A stretch of 64,000 bases of DNA, taken from assembly GCF_003574445.1 (NCBI RefSeq), contig NZ_KZ984549.1:186001-250000 (forward strand), in the 5' to 3' direction. A program made the translations under genes and the position numbers. This document shows, one piece after another, positions 7,626 to 16,095 of this stretch. Source of the DNA: Streptomyces sp. YIM 130001 (GTDB lineage: Bacteria; Actinomycetota; Actinomycetes; Streptomycetales; Streptomycetaceae). Each line of letters opens with the position of its first letter. Positions within the stretch are counted from its first letter, which is position 1. The notes beneath the pieces were generated by a model that saw only the letters and a list, made by a program, of their open reading frames with translations, was not told where the DNA came from and did not search any database.

Positions 7626-9338
7626 GTGGTTCCGGCAGAACCGTCGGGGCGGGGCGTACTGCGCCATGCCGTCCGCGCGCAGCGGGGCAGGGTCGCCGTC
7701 GGCGCACTGCTCGGTTCCGGTCACCAGATCGGCGAAGCGCTCGTCCCCGTCCTCATCGGTGTGGTGATCGACAACGCGGTCACCGATTCCGACACCGGAG
7801 CCCTGGTGCTCTGGCTGGTCGTGCTCGCCGTCGTCTACGTCGGCCTCGCGCTGAGCTTCCGCTTCGGCGCCTGGAACGGCGACCTCGCCGCCACCCGCGC
7901 CGAGCACAAGCTGCGCGTCACCCTGGTCGAGCGGGTCATCGCCCCCGGCGGTGGTACGGAACGGGGCAGACTTCCCGGTGCCCTGGTGAACATCGCGACC
8001 GAGGACGCCAAACGCGTCGGCGTCTCGATCATGGCCCTGATGATCGGCACCTCGGCCCTGATGGGCCTGTTGACCTGCGCCTTCGTCCTGCTGCGCACCT
8101 CGGTGACACTGGGACTCGTGGTGCTCCTGGGCACCCCCGTACTGCTCGGGCTCGCGCACCTGCTGAGCAAACCGCTCGAAGCGCGCAGCGGCGCCGAGCA
8201 GGAGCGAGCCGCACACGCGTCCGCGGTGGCCGCCGACCTGGTCGCCGGCCTGCGGATCCTCAAGGGCATCGGCGGCGAGCCGACCGCCGTGACCCGCTAC
8301 CGCACCACGAGCCGGGAGTCACTGCGGGCGACGCTGCGGGCGGCGCGCGCCCAGGCTCTGCAGAACGGGACCGTCCTGGCTCTCACCGGCTTTCTGATCG
8401 CCGCGGTGGCCCTGGTCGGCGGACGTCTCGCGGCCGAAGGAAGCATCAGCCTCGGCCAGTTGGTCTCGGCCGTCGGCCTCGCCCTGTTCCTGCTCGGCCC
8501 ACTGCAGACCCTGGCCTGGGTGAACGCCGAACTGGCCCAGGGACGCGCCTCGGCCGCCCGGATCGCGGACGTACTCGGCACATCTCCCACCGTCTCCTCC
8601 GTCAGCGACACCGGCAGCGCGCTGCCCGCGCCCGCCGAACCGGTGGCCGGCGCCCTCCGTCTCACGGGCGTCGGGCACGGCGGCCTCGACGCCCTCGACC
8701 TGGCCGTCGCACCGGGCGAGCTGCTCGGCGTGGCCGCCACCGACCCGGCGCACGCCACCGATCTGATCCGATGCCTGGCCCGCGGGACCGACCCCGAGCA
8801 GGGCACCGTGGAACTGGACGGAGTGTCGCTGCGCGACCTCGATCCGGCAGCACTGCGCACCCACCTCCTGGTCGCCGAACACGACGCGGACCTCTTCGAG
8901 GGCACCGTGCACAGCAACGTCACCGCTGCCGCGAACGGCTCGGCGGAACCGGATCGTGCGATGGCGGCGGCCGGCGTCACCGAGGTGGTCCGTACGCTGC
9001 CACGGGGCGCCGAATCGGCGGTCAGCGAGCGCGGCCGCTCGCTCTCCGGAGGGCAGCGGCAGCGCGTCGCGCTGGCCCGTGCCCTGGCCGCCGACCGTCC
9101 GGTACTGGTCCTGCACGACCCGACGACCGCGGTGGACGCGGTCACCGAGGCGGATGTGGCCACCGGGATCAGGGAGTTGCGCACCGGCCGGACCACCGTG
9201 CTCGTCACCACCAGCCCCGCCCTGCTCGCCGTCGCCGACCGGGTGGCACTGCTCGTCGACGGGCGGGTCACCGACACCGGCAGCCACGCGGAACTGGCCG
9301 CCCGGCACGAGGTGTACCGATCGGCGGTGCTGTCGTGA
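7626..9338 (+). CDS. ABC transporter half, permease-ATPase, degenerate Walker A and B
   Basis: This 570-residue half-transporter has an exporter-type (ABC_membrane) domain of six predicted helices over about residues 20-310, then a nucleotide-binding domain over 340-570. The signature motif LSGGQ is intact (473-477). The Walker A segment reads GVAATDPAHATD near 368-378 and lacks the GxxGxGK[ST] loop. The Walker B segment VLVLHDP has proline where the catalytic glutamate should be. It therefore cannot hydrolyse ATP alone and must pair with the next gene. The GTG start at 7626 has GGAGGAG five bases upstream. The iron box makes transport of a siderophore or its precursor the likely role; whether it exports or imports (as in IrtAB) is open. 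Confidence 0.87.
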   Translation: MVPAEPSGRGVLRHAVRAQRGRVAVGALLGSGHQIGEALVPVLIGVVIDNAVTDSDTGALVLWLVVLAVVYVGLALSFRFGAWNGDLAATRAEHKLRVTLVERVIAPGGGTERGRLPGALVNIATEDAKRVGVSIMALMIGTSALMGLLTCAFVLLRTSVTLGLVVLLGTPVLLGLAHLLSKPLEARSGAEQERAAHASAVAADLVAGLRILKGIGGEPTAVTRYRTTSRESLRATLRAARAQALQNGTVLALTGFLIAAVALVGGRLAAEGSISLGQLVSAVGLALFLLGPLQTLAWVNAELAQGRASAARIADVLGTSPTVSSVSDTGSALPAPAEPVAGALRLTGVGHGGLDALDLAVAPGELLGVAATDPAHATDLIRCLARGTDPEQGTVELDGVSLRDLDPAALRTHLLVAEHDADLFEGTVHSNVTAAANGSAEPDRAMAAAGVTEVVRTLPRGAESAVSERGRSLSGGQRQRVALARALAADRPVLVLHDPTTAVDAVTEADVATGIRELRTGRTTVLVTTSPALLAVADRVALLVDGRVTDTGSHAELAARHEVYRSAVLS

Positions 9339-11251
9339 CCCTCCCCTCCCCGCAGGACACCGGCCGGACGGACCCGGACACGCAGGCATCACCCACTCCC
9401 GGAACGGACACGCTGATGCCGGAGCCCGGCCCCACCCGGAAGCCGGACGGCGAAAGGGAGTTGCTGCCCACCGCGACCGGCCGCGAGACCTGGGCCGCGG
9501 TCCGCGAGCTGCTGCGGCCGCGCCGTGGTCTGGCGCTCGCCGGACTCGCCGTGATGGTCGCGGCGACGGGCATCGGGCTGCTGATCCAGCCGCTCCTCGG
9601 ACGCATCGTCGACCTGGTCGCCGAGCAGCACTCGCCGGACGCCCTGACCCTGCCGGTCGTCCTGCTCGTGTTGGTCGCGCTGGCCCAGGGCGGCGCCACC
9701 GCGCTCGGCCTGTCGCTCGTGTCCCACCTCGGCGAAAGCGTCCTGGCCCGGCTCCGCGAACGCTTCGTGGCGAACGCGCTGCGGCTGCCGATCGGACAGG
9801 TCGAGAAGGCCGGGGCCGGCGACCTCACCGCCCGCGTCACCCGTGATGTGTCGATGGTCGGCGAGGCAGTGCGCTCCGCGCTGCCCGAACTCGCCAGGTC
9901 CGTCCTCGCGATCGTCCTCACGCTGGCCGCGATGGCCGCCCTCGACTGGCGCTTCCTGATCGCCGCGCTGATCGCGGTGCCGGTCCAGGCCCACACCGCC
10001 CGCTGGTACGTACGCCGAGCCGTCCCGCTCTACGCGCAGCAGCGCATCGCCACCGGTGCCCAGCAGCAGCAGCTGCTCGACACGGTCGCCGGCGCCGGCA
10101 CGGTGCGGGCCTTCCGGCTCGAGGAGCAGCACACCGAACTGGTGACCCGTCGCTCGTCCACCGCGGTCGGCCTCACCATGCGCGGCGTCCGCCTGGTGCT
10201 CGACTTCTACAACCGCCTGCACGTCGCCGAGTACGCGGGGCTCGCCGCCGTACTCGTCACGGGATTCCTGCTCGTACGCGCCGACTCGGTCTCGATCGGT
10301 ACGGCGACGGCGGCGGCGCTCTACTTCCACAGTCTCTTCGGCCCGGTCAATCAGGCCCTGGTCCTGCTCGACGACGCGCAGTCCGCGAACGCCTCGCTGG
10401 CCCGCATCGTCGGAGTGACCTCGAAGCGCACCGCCGAGACATCGGCGGACGGGCGGACGCCTGACGCGGTGGGCGAGGAGCAGCGGGCGGAGTCGGCCCA
10501 GCACGTCGAGGCCGGCGAGGCGACGGACGCACCCGGCGTCACCGTCACCGTGACGGACCTGAACCATGCCTACGAACCCGGACGTCCGGTGCTGCGTGAC
10601 GTCGATCTGACGCTGCGCCCGGGCGAGTTGGTCGCCCTGGTGGGGCCGAGCGGCGCAGGCAAGACCACCCTCGCCAAACTCGTTGCAGGCGTGCACCAGC
10701 CCGCCTCCGGCACCGTACGGCTGACCGGCAGCGGATTCGCGTCGAACGGTCCGCCGGTTGCGCTCATCACCCAGGAGACCCACGTCTTCGCCGGCCCGCT
10801 GGAGGACGACCTGCGCCTGGCCCGCGCCGACGCCACCGACGAGGACGTCCACGAGGCACTGGCCACCGTGGACGCCCTCGACTGGGCTCTTGCTCTGCCC
10901 GACGGACTGAGCACCGTGGTGGGCGAGGGCGGGCATCGCCTCACCGCCGCTCAGGTGCAGCAACTCGCCCTGGCCAGACTGGTACTGGCCGACCCGCCCG
11001 TCGCCGTACTCGACGAGGCCACGGCGGAGGCGGGCAGTACCGGAGCGCGGCTTTTGGAGAAGGCGGCGCAGCGCGCGGTCGCCGGCCGCACGACCCTCGT
11101 GGTCGCCCACCGCCTGACGCAGGCCGCTACCGCCGACCGTGTCGTCGTCATGGAGGACGGACGCATCGTGCAGAACGGCACGCACGCCGATCTCTGCGCG
11201 GAAGCCGGGCCGTACGCGGAACTGTGGGAGGCCTGGTCGGGGGCTCGCTGA
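9335..11251 (+). CDS. ABC transporter half, permease-ATPase, degenerate signature motif
   Basis: The 638-residue partner overlaps the previous gene by GTGA, so the two are translationally coupled. A proline-rich cytoplasmic tail (1-50) precedes six predicted membrane helices (about 60-345). The nucleotide-binding domain has a normal Walker A GPSGAGKTT (437-445), Walker B VAVLDEATAE (near 556-565) and switch histidine in VAHRL. Its signature reads LTAAQ (536-540) instead of LSGGQ. Together with the first half this leaves one competent ATP site (this Walker A/B with the partner's LSGGQ) and one fully degenerate site, a pattern known from asymmetric heterodimeric ABC exporters. A linker rich in Glu/Ala (about 370-405) joins the two domains. 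Confidence 0.88.
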   Translation: MTLPSPQDTGRTDPDTQASPTPGTDTLMPEPGPTRKPDGERELLPTATGRETWAAVRELLRPRRGLALAGLAVMVAATGIGLLIQPLLGRIVDLVAEQHSPDALTLPVVLLVLVALAQGGATALGLSLVSHLGESVLARLRERFVANALRLPIGQVEKAGAGDLTARVTRDVSMVGEAVRSALPELARSVLAIVLTLAAMAALDWRFLIAALIAVPVQAHTARWYVRRAVPLYAQQRIATGAQQQQLLDTVAGAGTVRAFRLEEQHTELVTRRSSTAVGLTMRGVRLVLDFYNRLHVAEYAGLAAVLVTGFLLVRADSVSIGTATAAALYFHSLFGPVNQALVLLDDAQSANASLARIVGVTSKRTAETSADGRTPDAVGEEQRAESAQHVEAGEATDAPGVTVTVTDLNHAYEPGRPVLRDVDLTLRPGELVALVGPSGAGKTTLAKLVAGVHQPASGTVRLTGSGFASNGPPVALITQETHVFAGPLEDDLRLARADATDEDVHEALATVDALDWALALPDGLSTVVGEGGHRLTAAQVQQLALARLVLADPPVAVLDEATAEAGSTGARLLEKAAQRAVAGRTTLVVAHRLTQAATADRVVVMEDGRIVQNGTHADLCAEAGPYAELWEAWSGAR

Positions 11252-11301
11252 CTCCGTCCCGTCCGTCGAGAACGCAGGCGGAGCGGGTGGCCGGCGGCCG
11301 G

Positions 11302-12309
11302 TCAGTCGAAGACGCCGCTGTACGCGTTGAGCGCGGGCTGGCCGCCGAGGTGGGCGTAGAGCACGTTGGACTCCGCGGGGATGTCGCCGCTGCGTACCAG
11401 GTCGACGAGGCCGGCCATCGATTTCCCCTCGTAGACGGGGTCGATGATCATGCCTTCGAGGCTGCCGCAGAGCCTGATGGCATCCACCGTGGACTGGACC
11501 GGCACACCGTACGACTCACCGGCCCAGCCCTCCAGAACGGTGATCTCGTCGTCGCGCAACTCCCTTCCGAGGCTGATGAGTTCGGCGGTGCTGCGGGCGA
11601 TCTTCGCGACCTGGGCGCGAGTGTCGCCGATCTTGGCGGAGGCGTCGATGCCGATGACACGCCGCGGCCGGTCCTGGCCGGCGAATCCGGCGATCATTCC
11701 GGCGTGGGTGCTGCCGGTGACGCTGCACACCACGACGGTGTCGAAGAAGACGCCGAGCTCGCGTTCCTGCTGCTCCACCTCGTAGGCCCAGTTGGCGAAG
11801 CCGAGACCGCCCAGCCGGTGGTCGGAAGCGCCGGCCGGGATGGCATAGGGAGTGCCACCCGCGGCCCGTACGTCGTCCAGTGCCTGGTTCCAGCCGTCCT
11901 TGAAGCCGATGCCGAAGTCGGCGCGGACCAGGCGGACTTCGGCGCCCATGATGCGGGAGAGCAGGATGTTGCCGACCTTGTCGTTGACGGCGTCCGGCCA
12001 GTCGACCCAACTCTCCTGCACCGTGACGGCCTTGAGCCCGAGGCGGGCCGCGACGGCGGCGACCTGACGGGTGTGGTTGGACTGGATGCCGCCGATGGTG
12101 ACCAGCGTGTCGGCGCCCTGCGCGAAGGCGTCCGGCACCAGGTACTCGAGCTTGCGGGTCTTGTTGCCGCCGAAGGCGAGACCGCTGTTGCAGTCCTCGC
12201 GTTTGGCCCAGATCCGGGCGCCGCCGAGGCGGCCGCTGAGGCGGTCGAGCGGATGGACCGGGCTGGGACCGAAGAGCAGCGGGAAACGCTCGAAATCGGC
12301 CAGGGACAT
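11302..12309 (-). CDS. acdS: 1-aminocyclopropane-1-carboxylate (ACC) deaminase
   Basis: The 335-residue PLP enzyme aligns along its length with AcdS, which cleaves the ethylene precursor ACC to 2-oxobutyrate and ammonia. The PLP lysine is Lys50 in [11 protein letters not shown], and the IQSNHTRQ loop holds the catalytic serine. The residues that separate true ACC deaminase from D-cysteine desulfhydrase are present: the Tyr-Glu pair in DPVYEGKSM and leucine in [11 protein letters not shown]. The ATG at 12309 follows AAGGAG on the minus strand. In plant-associated bacteria this enzyme lowers plant ethylene and supplies nitrogen. The GntR gene just upstream on the same strand is the probable regulator. 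It converges with the ABC operon. Confidence 0.93.
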   Translation of the reverse strand: MSLADFERFPLLFGPSPVHPLDRLSGRLGGARIWAKREDCNSGLAFGGNKTRKLEYLVPDAFAQGADTLVTIGGIQSNHTRQVAAVAARLGLKAVTVQESWVDWPDAVNDKVGNILLSRIMGAEVRLVRADFGIGFKDGWNQALDDVRAAGGTPYAIPAGASDHRLGGLGFANWAYEVEQQERELGVFFDTVVVCSVTGSTHAGMIAGFAGQDRPRRVIGIDASAKIGDTRAQVAKIARSTAELISLGRELRDDEITVLEGWAGESYGVPVQSTVDAIRLCGSLEGMIIDPVYEGKSMAGLVDLVRSGDIPAESNVLYAHLGGQPALNAYSGVFD

Positions 12310-12324
12310 GACGACTCCTTCACC

Positions 12325-12401
12325 TGCGGGACGGGACGGGGCGGGAGGGAACGGGGCGGGACGGGGCGGGGCGGGACGGCGGACCGGGACAGGCCGAGGC
12401 T
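12325..12401 (+). repeat. G-rich imperfect pentamer repeat (possible G-quadruplex)
   Basis: The plus strand shows more than ten runs of three to four G separated by one to three bases (repeats of the type GGGAC/GGGGC) in the gap between the GntR gene and acdS. It would form the C-rich stretch of the acdS-side transcript. It has no coding potential. Confidence 0.5.
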
Positions 12402-12428
12402 GCGACGGGGACGAAAGCCAGGGACCAC

Positions 12429-13157
12429 TCAGGGCGCCGAACGCCCGCGACCGCCCTCCCCGGGACCGGCGGGGCCGTGCCGGTCCTCCTGGTCGGGCAG
12501 CGGCACGGCGTCGAGCAACGGCGCGAGAGTCTGCCAGTTGGCGTGGACGGCGGCCGCCGCTGCGTCCACGTCCCCGGCCGCGCACAACGCGATGATCAGC
12601 TCGTGCTGCGCGACGGACCCACGGCCTCCGAGCGAGCCGAACCGCAGTCGCTCCACTCGGCGCAACACCGGGGTGAACTGGTCGAGGACGGACCGTACGG
12701 CCGGATTGGCACTGGCAGTCACCGCCACGTCGTGGAACGCGTCGTCGGCGGCGAGCGCGGCATCCACATCGCTGTCGGCGAGAGCGCGGGCGAACCGGGC
12801 GTTCGCCTCCCGCATGGCATCGAGTTCGGCCGCCGAGAGGTCCGGAAGCGCTTCACGGACGGCGAGTTGGTGCATGGCGGCCGTCACCGACTGAGCAGCC
12901 CGCTCCGCACGGCTGTCGAGCGGGCTGACGATCGTGTAGCGCCCGGGCTTTGTCCGTACCAGGCCGGCCTGCTCGAGCCGTCCGAGAGCTTCCCGGACCG
13001 GAGTGCGGCTGATGCCCAACCACTCCACCAAGTCAGGGTCGTTGAGCCGCTCCCCCGGTGCGAGGGTGCCGTCGACGATGGCGTCGCGGATCACCCGGTA
13101 CGCGTTCTCCCGCAGGAGCGACCTGGATACGAGACCTCGACTCTCCGGAACCGGCAT
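12429..13157 (-). CDS. GntR-family (FadR subfamily) transcriptional regulator, probable acdS regulator
   Basis: The 242-residue protein has an N-terminal winged helix (about 10-75; [51 protein letters not shown] is a textbook GntR head) and an all-helical FCD-type effector domain (80-225). FCD metal-ligand positions are suggested by the Asp and His residues in DDAFHDVAV and by AQHELIIAL. The chosen ATG at 13157 directly follows an AT-rich palindrome and has no ribosome site, consistent with a leaderless message; an ATG 21 bases upstream is also in frame. It lies 119 bases upstream of acdS on the same strand, so local control of ACC deamination, with an amino acid or oxo-acid effector, is inferred. 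Confidence 0.85.
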   Translation of the reverse strand: MPVPESRGLVSRSLLRENAYRVIRDAIVDGTLAPGERLNDPDLVEWLGISRTPVREALGRLEQAGLVRTKPGRYTIVSPLDSRAERAAQSVTAAMHQLAVREALPDLSAAELDAMREANARFARALADSDVDAALAADDAFHDVAVTASANPAVRSVLDQFTPVLRRVERLRFGSLGGRGSVAQHELIIALCAAGDVDAAAAAVHANWQTLAPLLDAVPLPDQEDRHGPAGPGEGGRGRSAP

Positions 13158-13169
13158 GCAATATATTGC
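13158..13169. promoter_or_regulatory. Perfect palindromic operator at the GntR promoter
   Basis: GCAATATATTGC is a perfect 12-bp palindrome, markedly AT-rich for this genome, immediately before the start codon. A consensus -35 TTGACA lies at 13193-13188 on the minus strand, so the palindrome would cover the -10 region. Autoregulation is inferred. Confidence 0.6.
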
Positions 13170-13512
13170 GCATCGCATGCCGGAACCTGTCAAGGACAGT
13201 TCCCGGCTCTTACCGAAGACAGAGCGACTCCTGGGGCGGACGGGCCGTCGGGCCCGCGCCCGGCCGAGCCCCACGGCGAACATCCGCAGATCGCAGTTCT
13301 CCGGCAGCGTCACACTCTTCCCCGAAACCCCGACCCGGACGCCGCCCTTCAGTCCTCCGGCGGGGCAGACACGCGGGTCAAGGGGCCCGCGGTAACGACC
13401 AGTTGCACGGCCGTCCTCCCCGCCGCCCGGAGACGACCGCACCGGAGTCACCGTGCGACCCGCCGAGCACGCTGCGAACGCTCGGCGACCTCGCCCCTCC
13501 TATGATTCGGCC
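13170..13512. other. Divergent intergenic region, no gene seen
   Basis: About 340 bases separate the GntR promoter from the SRPBCC gene. Apart from the -35 box at 13188-13193 nothing was identified. The open frames here are arginine/proline-rich shadows without ribosome sites. Confidence 0.4.
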
Positions 13513-13980
13513 ATGCCCCGAATCGACCGCGCCGCCAGACTGATCGCCGCACCGCCGGGGTCCGTGTACGCCGCCCTCGTCGACCGCGAAGCCCTCGAGG
13601 CATGGCTGCCGCCGGACGGTATGCGCGGCCGGATCGAGCGGTGGGACCCGCGGCCCGGCGGCGGGCTGCGGATGGTGCTCACCTACCTGGATCCCGCCGG
13701 CAGCCCGGGCAAGACCTCCGACGCGACGGACGTCGTGGACATCGGTTTTGCCGACCTCGTGCCCGCTGAACGCGTCGTGCAGCAGGCGGTGTTCGAGGCG
13801 GACGACCCCGCGTTCGCGGGCACCATGACCATGACCTGGGAGCTCACCCGCGCCGGCGACGGGACCGAGGTGAGTGTCTCGGCGACCGATGTGCCGTCCG
13901 GTATCAGCCAGTCCGACCACGAGGCCGGCATCGCTTCCTCTCTCGCCAACCTGGCGTCGTACGTGGAGCGACGGCCCTGA
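13513..13980 (+). CDS. SRPBCC (AHSA1-like) family protein
   Basis: The 155-residue protein has the START/Bet v1-like pattern of the AHSA1 group: IDRAARLIAAPPGSVYAALVDREALEAWLPPDGM at the N-terminus, a central GGGLRMVLTYLD strand pair, and a C-terminal helix (QSDHEAGIASSLANLASYVE). The family binds hydrophobic ligands or acts as a co-chaperone-like domain, and no catalytic residues are defined. The ATG at 13513 opens the domain exactly; the reading from 13453 only adds a low-quality extension. No partner in an operon is apparent, and the short leader-like ORF and hydrolase gene follow. Confidence 0.8.
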   Translation: MPRIDRAARLIAAPPGSVYAALVDREALEAWLPPDGMRGRIERWDPRPGGGLRMVLTYLDPAGSPGKTSDATDVVDIGFADLVPAERVVQQAVFEADDPAFAGTMTMTWELTRAGDGTEVSVSATDVPSGISQSDHEAGIASSLANLASYVERRP

Positions 13981-14009
13981 GTCCGGCGTGGCGAGGTAGG
14001 CTGCCGCGC

Positions 14010-14045
14010 ATGGTTCACATGTACGTCCGCCGCCGGACCGTCTGA
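14010..14045 (+). CDS. Possible 11-codon leader ORF
   Basis: A short frame (MVHMYVRRRTV) starts seven bases after a TAGGCT -10-like box (13997-14002), so its message could be leaderless. It is followed by two hairpins before the hydrolase gene at 14239. No convincing -35 box exists. The arrangement recalls transcription attenuation, but the peptide matches no leader known to me. Function is inferred only from layout. Confidence 0.3.
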   Translation: MVHMYVRRRTV

Positions 14046-14046
14046 C

Positions 14047-14118
14047 CGCCGCACCACACCAACCACAGTGTGTGCGGCGCCGATTGAGTGGCCGCTCGAG
14101 TGTCACTCGAGGGGCGGC
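14047..14118 (+). promoter_or_regulatory. Tandem hairpins upstream of the hydrolase gene
   Basis: CGCCGCAC pairs with GTGCGGCG (14047-14079). CTCGAGTG pairs with CACTCGAG (14095-14111), extended by a GC stem to about 14118. The second resembles a terminator inside the leader and lies 120 bases before the hydrolase start. Confidence 0.4.
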
Positions 14119-14238
14119 TCGGCAGCTCGCGGCCTGCGAGCCGCGCGCCCGGCGCAGGCTCCACTTCACCCACCGTCCCGGCAGCGTGCGACGACGGCTC
14201 AGCCGGTCGACCACTCCCGCCGCGACACTCCGACGAAC

Positions 14239-15198
14239 ATGGGACCCACAGGTATGGCATCTTCCCCCGGCAACACCGCCCCCACGGCCAACTCGGCCCG
14301 CCCTCAAGGCACTTCGAACCCGCGCGGCGATCGGTCCACGGACCCCACCTTCGTCCTGGTGCACGGCTCCTGCTCCAGCTCGCTCATGTGGGCCCCGGTG
14401 CAGCGCGAACTCGCCCTGCTCGGCCGCCGCAGCTACGCCGTCGACCTGCCGGGACACGGCTGCGACGCGCAGTACTCGACCCACTACCAGGCACCGCAGG
14501 ACCTCGACGCATGGGCGCACGAGCCCTCTCCGCTCGCGGGCGTCACCCTGCAGGACAACGTCGACTTGGTCGTCGATGTCGTACGCCGGCTCGCCGAGCA
14601 CGGACCGGTGGTCCTGGTCGGCGCCAGCCTCGGCGGCACCACCATCACCGGAGTGGCCAACTCGGTACCCGAGTTGGTCGACCGGCTCGTCTACATCTCC
14701 GCCTGGTCCTGCGTGGAGCGCCCGAACCCGGTCGCCTACATGACGGAACCGGAATTCGCCGGCAGCCTGCTCGCACCCCTGGCGCCGCTGAACGTCGGCG
14801 ATCCCGCAGCTCTCGGCGTCGGCCGGGCCAACTACCGTACGTCCGACCCGAATCTGCTCGCCGCCGCGAAGGAGGCGATGATGGCGGACGGGACCGACGC
14901 GCAGTTCATGGCCTTCCTCAACATCCTGCAACCGGAGGAGTCGATGGCGGTGATGACCTCCGACGCCCGAGCGCACGCGAGCACCTGGGGAACCGTCCCG
15001 CGGACGTACATCAGGCTCAGCGAGGACCGCTCACTCCCCGTCGCCATGCAGGACCGGCTGATCGCCGAGGCCGACGCCCTCACCCCCGACAACCCGTACG
15101 ACGTGCACACCCTGCCCACCAGCCACGTCGGCTTCCTCCTCGCCCCGGAGAAGCCTGCCGCCATCCTCGACCGACTCCCGCTGAACGACCGCCCGTGA
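14239..15198 (+). CDS. Alpha/beta-fold hydrolase
   Basis: The 319-residue protein shows the alpha/beta hydrolase order: oxyanion-hole motif VLVHGSCSSSLMWAPV near residues 36-50, nucleophile elbow GASLGG with Ser130, and a late histidine in TSHVGFLLAPEKPA near the C-terminus. The overall similarity is to the salicylate-esterase/hydroxynitrile-lyase-like group (DLPGHGCD, VYISAW). The substrate is unknown. The first 30 residues (SSPGNTAPTANSARPQG) are low-complexity, so the true start could be the ATG at 14254 rather than 14239; neither has a strong ribosome site. A perfect hairpin follows the gene. Confidence 0.83.
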   Translation: MGPTGMASSPGNTAPTANSARPQGTSNPRGDRSTDPTFVLVHGSCSSSLMWAPVQRELALLGRRSYAVDLPGHGCDAQYSTHYQAPQDLDAWAHEPSPLAGVTLQDNVDLVVDVVRRLAEHGPVVLVGASLGGTTITGVANSVPELVDRLVYISAWSCVERPNPVAYMTEPEFAGSLLAPLAPLNVGDPAALGVGRANYRTSDPNLLAAAKEAMMADGTDAQFMAFLNILQPEESMAVMTSDARAHASTWGTVPRTYIRLSEDRSLPVAMQDRLIAEADALTPDNPYDVHTLPTSHVGFLLAPEKPAAILDRLPLNDRP

Positions 15199-15215
15199 CG
15201 GCCCCGCACTGACAA

Positions 15216-15250
15216 CGGCGGACCGTGGCCGCCCCACCCACGGTCCGCCG
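15216..15250 (+). terminator. Terminator after the alpha/beta hydrolase
   Basis: A perfect 13-bp inverted repeat (CGGCGGACCGTGG and its complement) around a 9-base loop lies 18 bases past the stop codon. Confidence 0.8.
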
Positions 15251-15374
15251 GAGCGCGCCCCACGCGTCTTCGCGTCACCAACGTGCAGGTCGAAGGCTCT
15301 GGCACAGCGCCCACTCAGCCGGCAACGGCGTCCGTGAGGGGCGTAGCCATCTCCGTTGTCAGTAGTGTGCGGAA

Positions 15375-15950
15375 ATGACAAGAAGCGAGCGAATCGCGGA
15401 CCAGTTGGACCGGCACTGGCAGAAGAATCTGAGACCGCGGCTGCGCGGTCTTACCGATGGGGAGTACCTCTGGGAGCCGGTGCCTGGCTGCTGGAGCATT
15501 CGCCCGCGTGGCACGTCGGCCCCACCGATGTCGGAGGGGTCGGGGGAATGGACAATGGATTTCGCGTCCCCCGCACCGGTACCGCCGCCGGTGACCACGA
15601 TCGCCTGGCGGCTGGCGCACATCATCGTCTCCTGCCTGGGCTATCGAGTCGGCTGGCACTTCGGCGGCCAGGACGTCGACTCTGCGACATTCGCCTACGC
15701 GGGGACCGCTGACGAGGCGCTGCACCAGCTCGACGAGATGTACGGAAGGTGGCACGCGGGGGTCGGCGCGCTCTCGGACACCGACCTGGAGAATCCGCCC
15801 ACGGTGGGTCCCGAGCGGGTTCCCATGGAAGGCATCGTCCTGCACGTCAACCGAGAACTGATCCACCACGGCGCCGAGATTTCCCTGCTGCGCGATCTCT
15901 ACCTCCGGCAGGACGGATCCGTACAGGTGCCTGTTGACCGGCGTACGTAG
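15375..15950 (+). CDS. DinB-superfamily protein
   Basis: The 191-residue protein has the DinB four-helix signature. An N-terminal RIADQLDRHWQKNLRPRLRGLTDGEYLWEPVPGCWSIRP segment is followed by the metal-site histidines in WRLAHIIVSCLGYRVGWHFGG and in HVNRELIHHGAEISLLRDLYL. In actinobacteria such proteins often act as mycothiol-dependent S-transferases or isomerases (MDMPI/DfsB group), binding a divalent metal with three histidines. The specific reaction is not known. It stands alone; the next gene (cupin) begins 145 bases downstream on the same strand. A second DinB protein (17613-18173, minus strand) is a different branch, not a duplicate. Confidence 0.82.
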   Translation: MTRSERIADQLDRHWQKNLRPRLRGLTDGEYLWEPVPGCWSIRPRGTSAPPMSEGSGEWTMDFASPAPVPPPVTTIAWRLAHIIVSCLGYRVGWHFGGQDVDSATFAYAGTADEALHQLDEMYGRWHAGVGALSDTDLENPPTVGPERVPMEGIVLHVNRELIHHGAEISLLRDLYLRQDGSVQVPVDRRT

Positions 15951-16095
15951 CCCGCTTAGGTTCGAACCCGTACAGAAAGCGCTTACCGTCACGCGAGCCC
16001 GACCGGGCGGCACGGGAGTCCCGAGGCCTCGATGCCCAGTACCACTCGCCGACCGCCCACATCACCCCACTCCTCAGCCCGAGTTGGAGATTGCA

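Noticed and set aside
9389..11185. 598-codon minus-strand frame opposite the second ABC gene
   Set aside because: Antisense shadow rich in Gln/Arg/Gly/His; the plus-strand frame has all ABC motifs.
15959..15972. tRNA T-arm-like sequence GGTTCGAACCC
   Set aside because: No acceptor, anticodon or D arm surrounds it; the 5' side is the DinB coding region.
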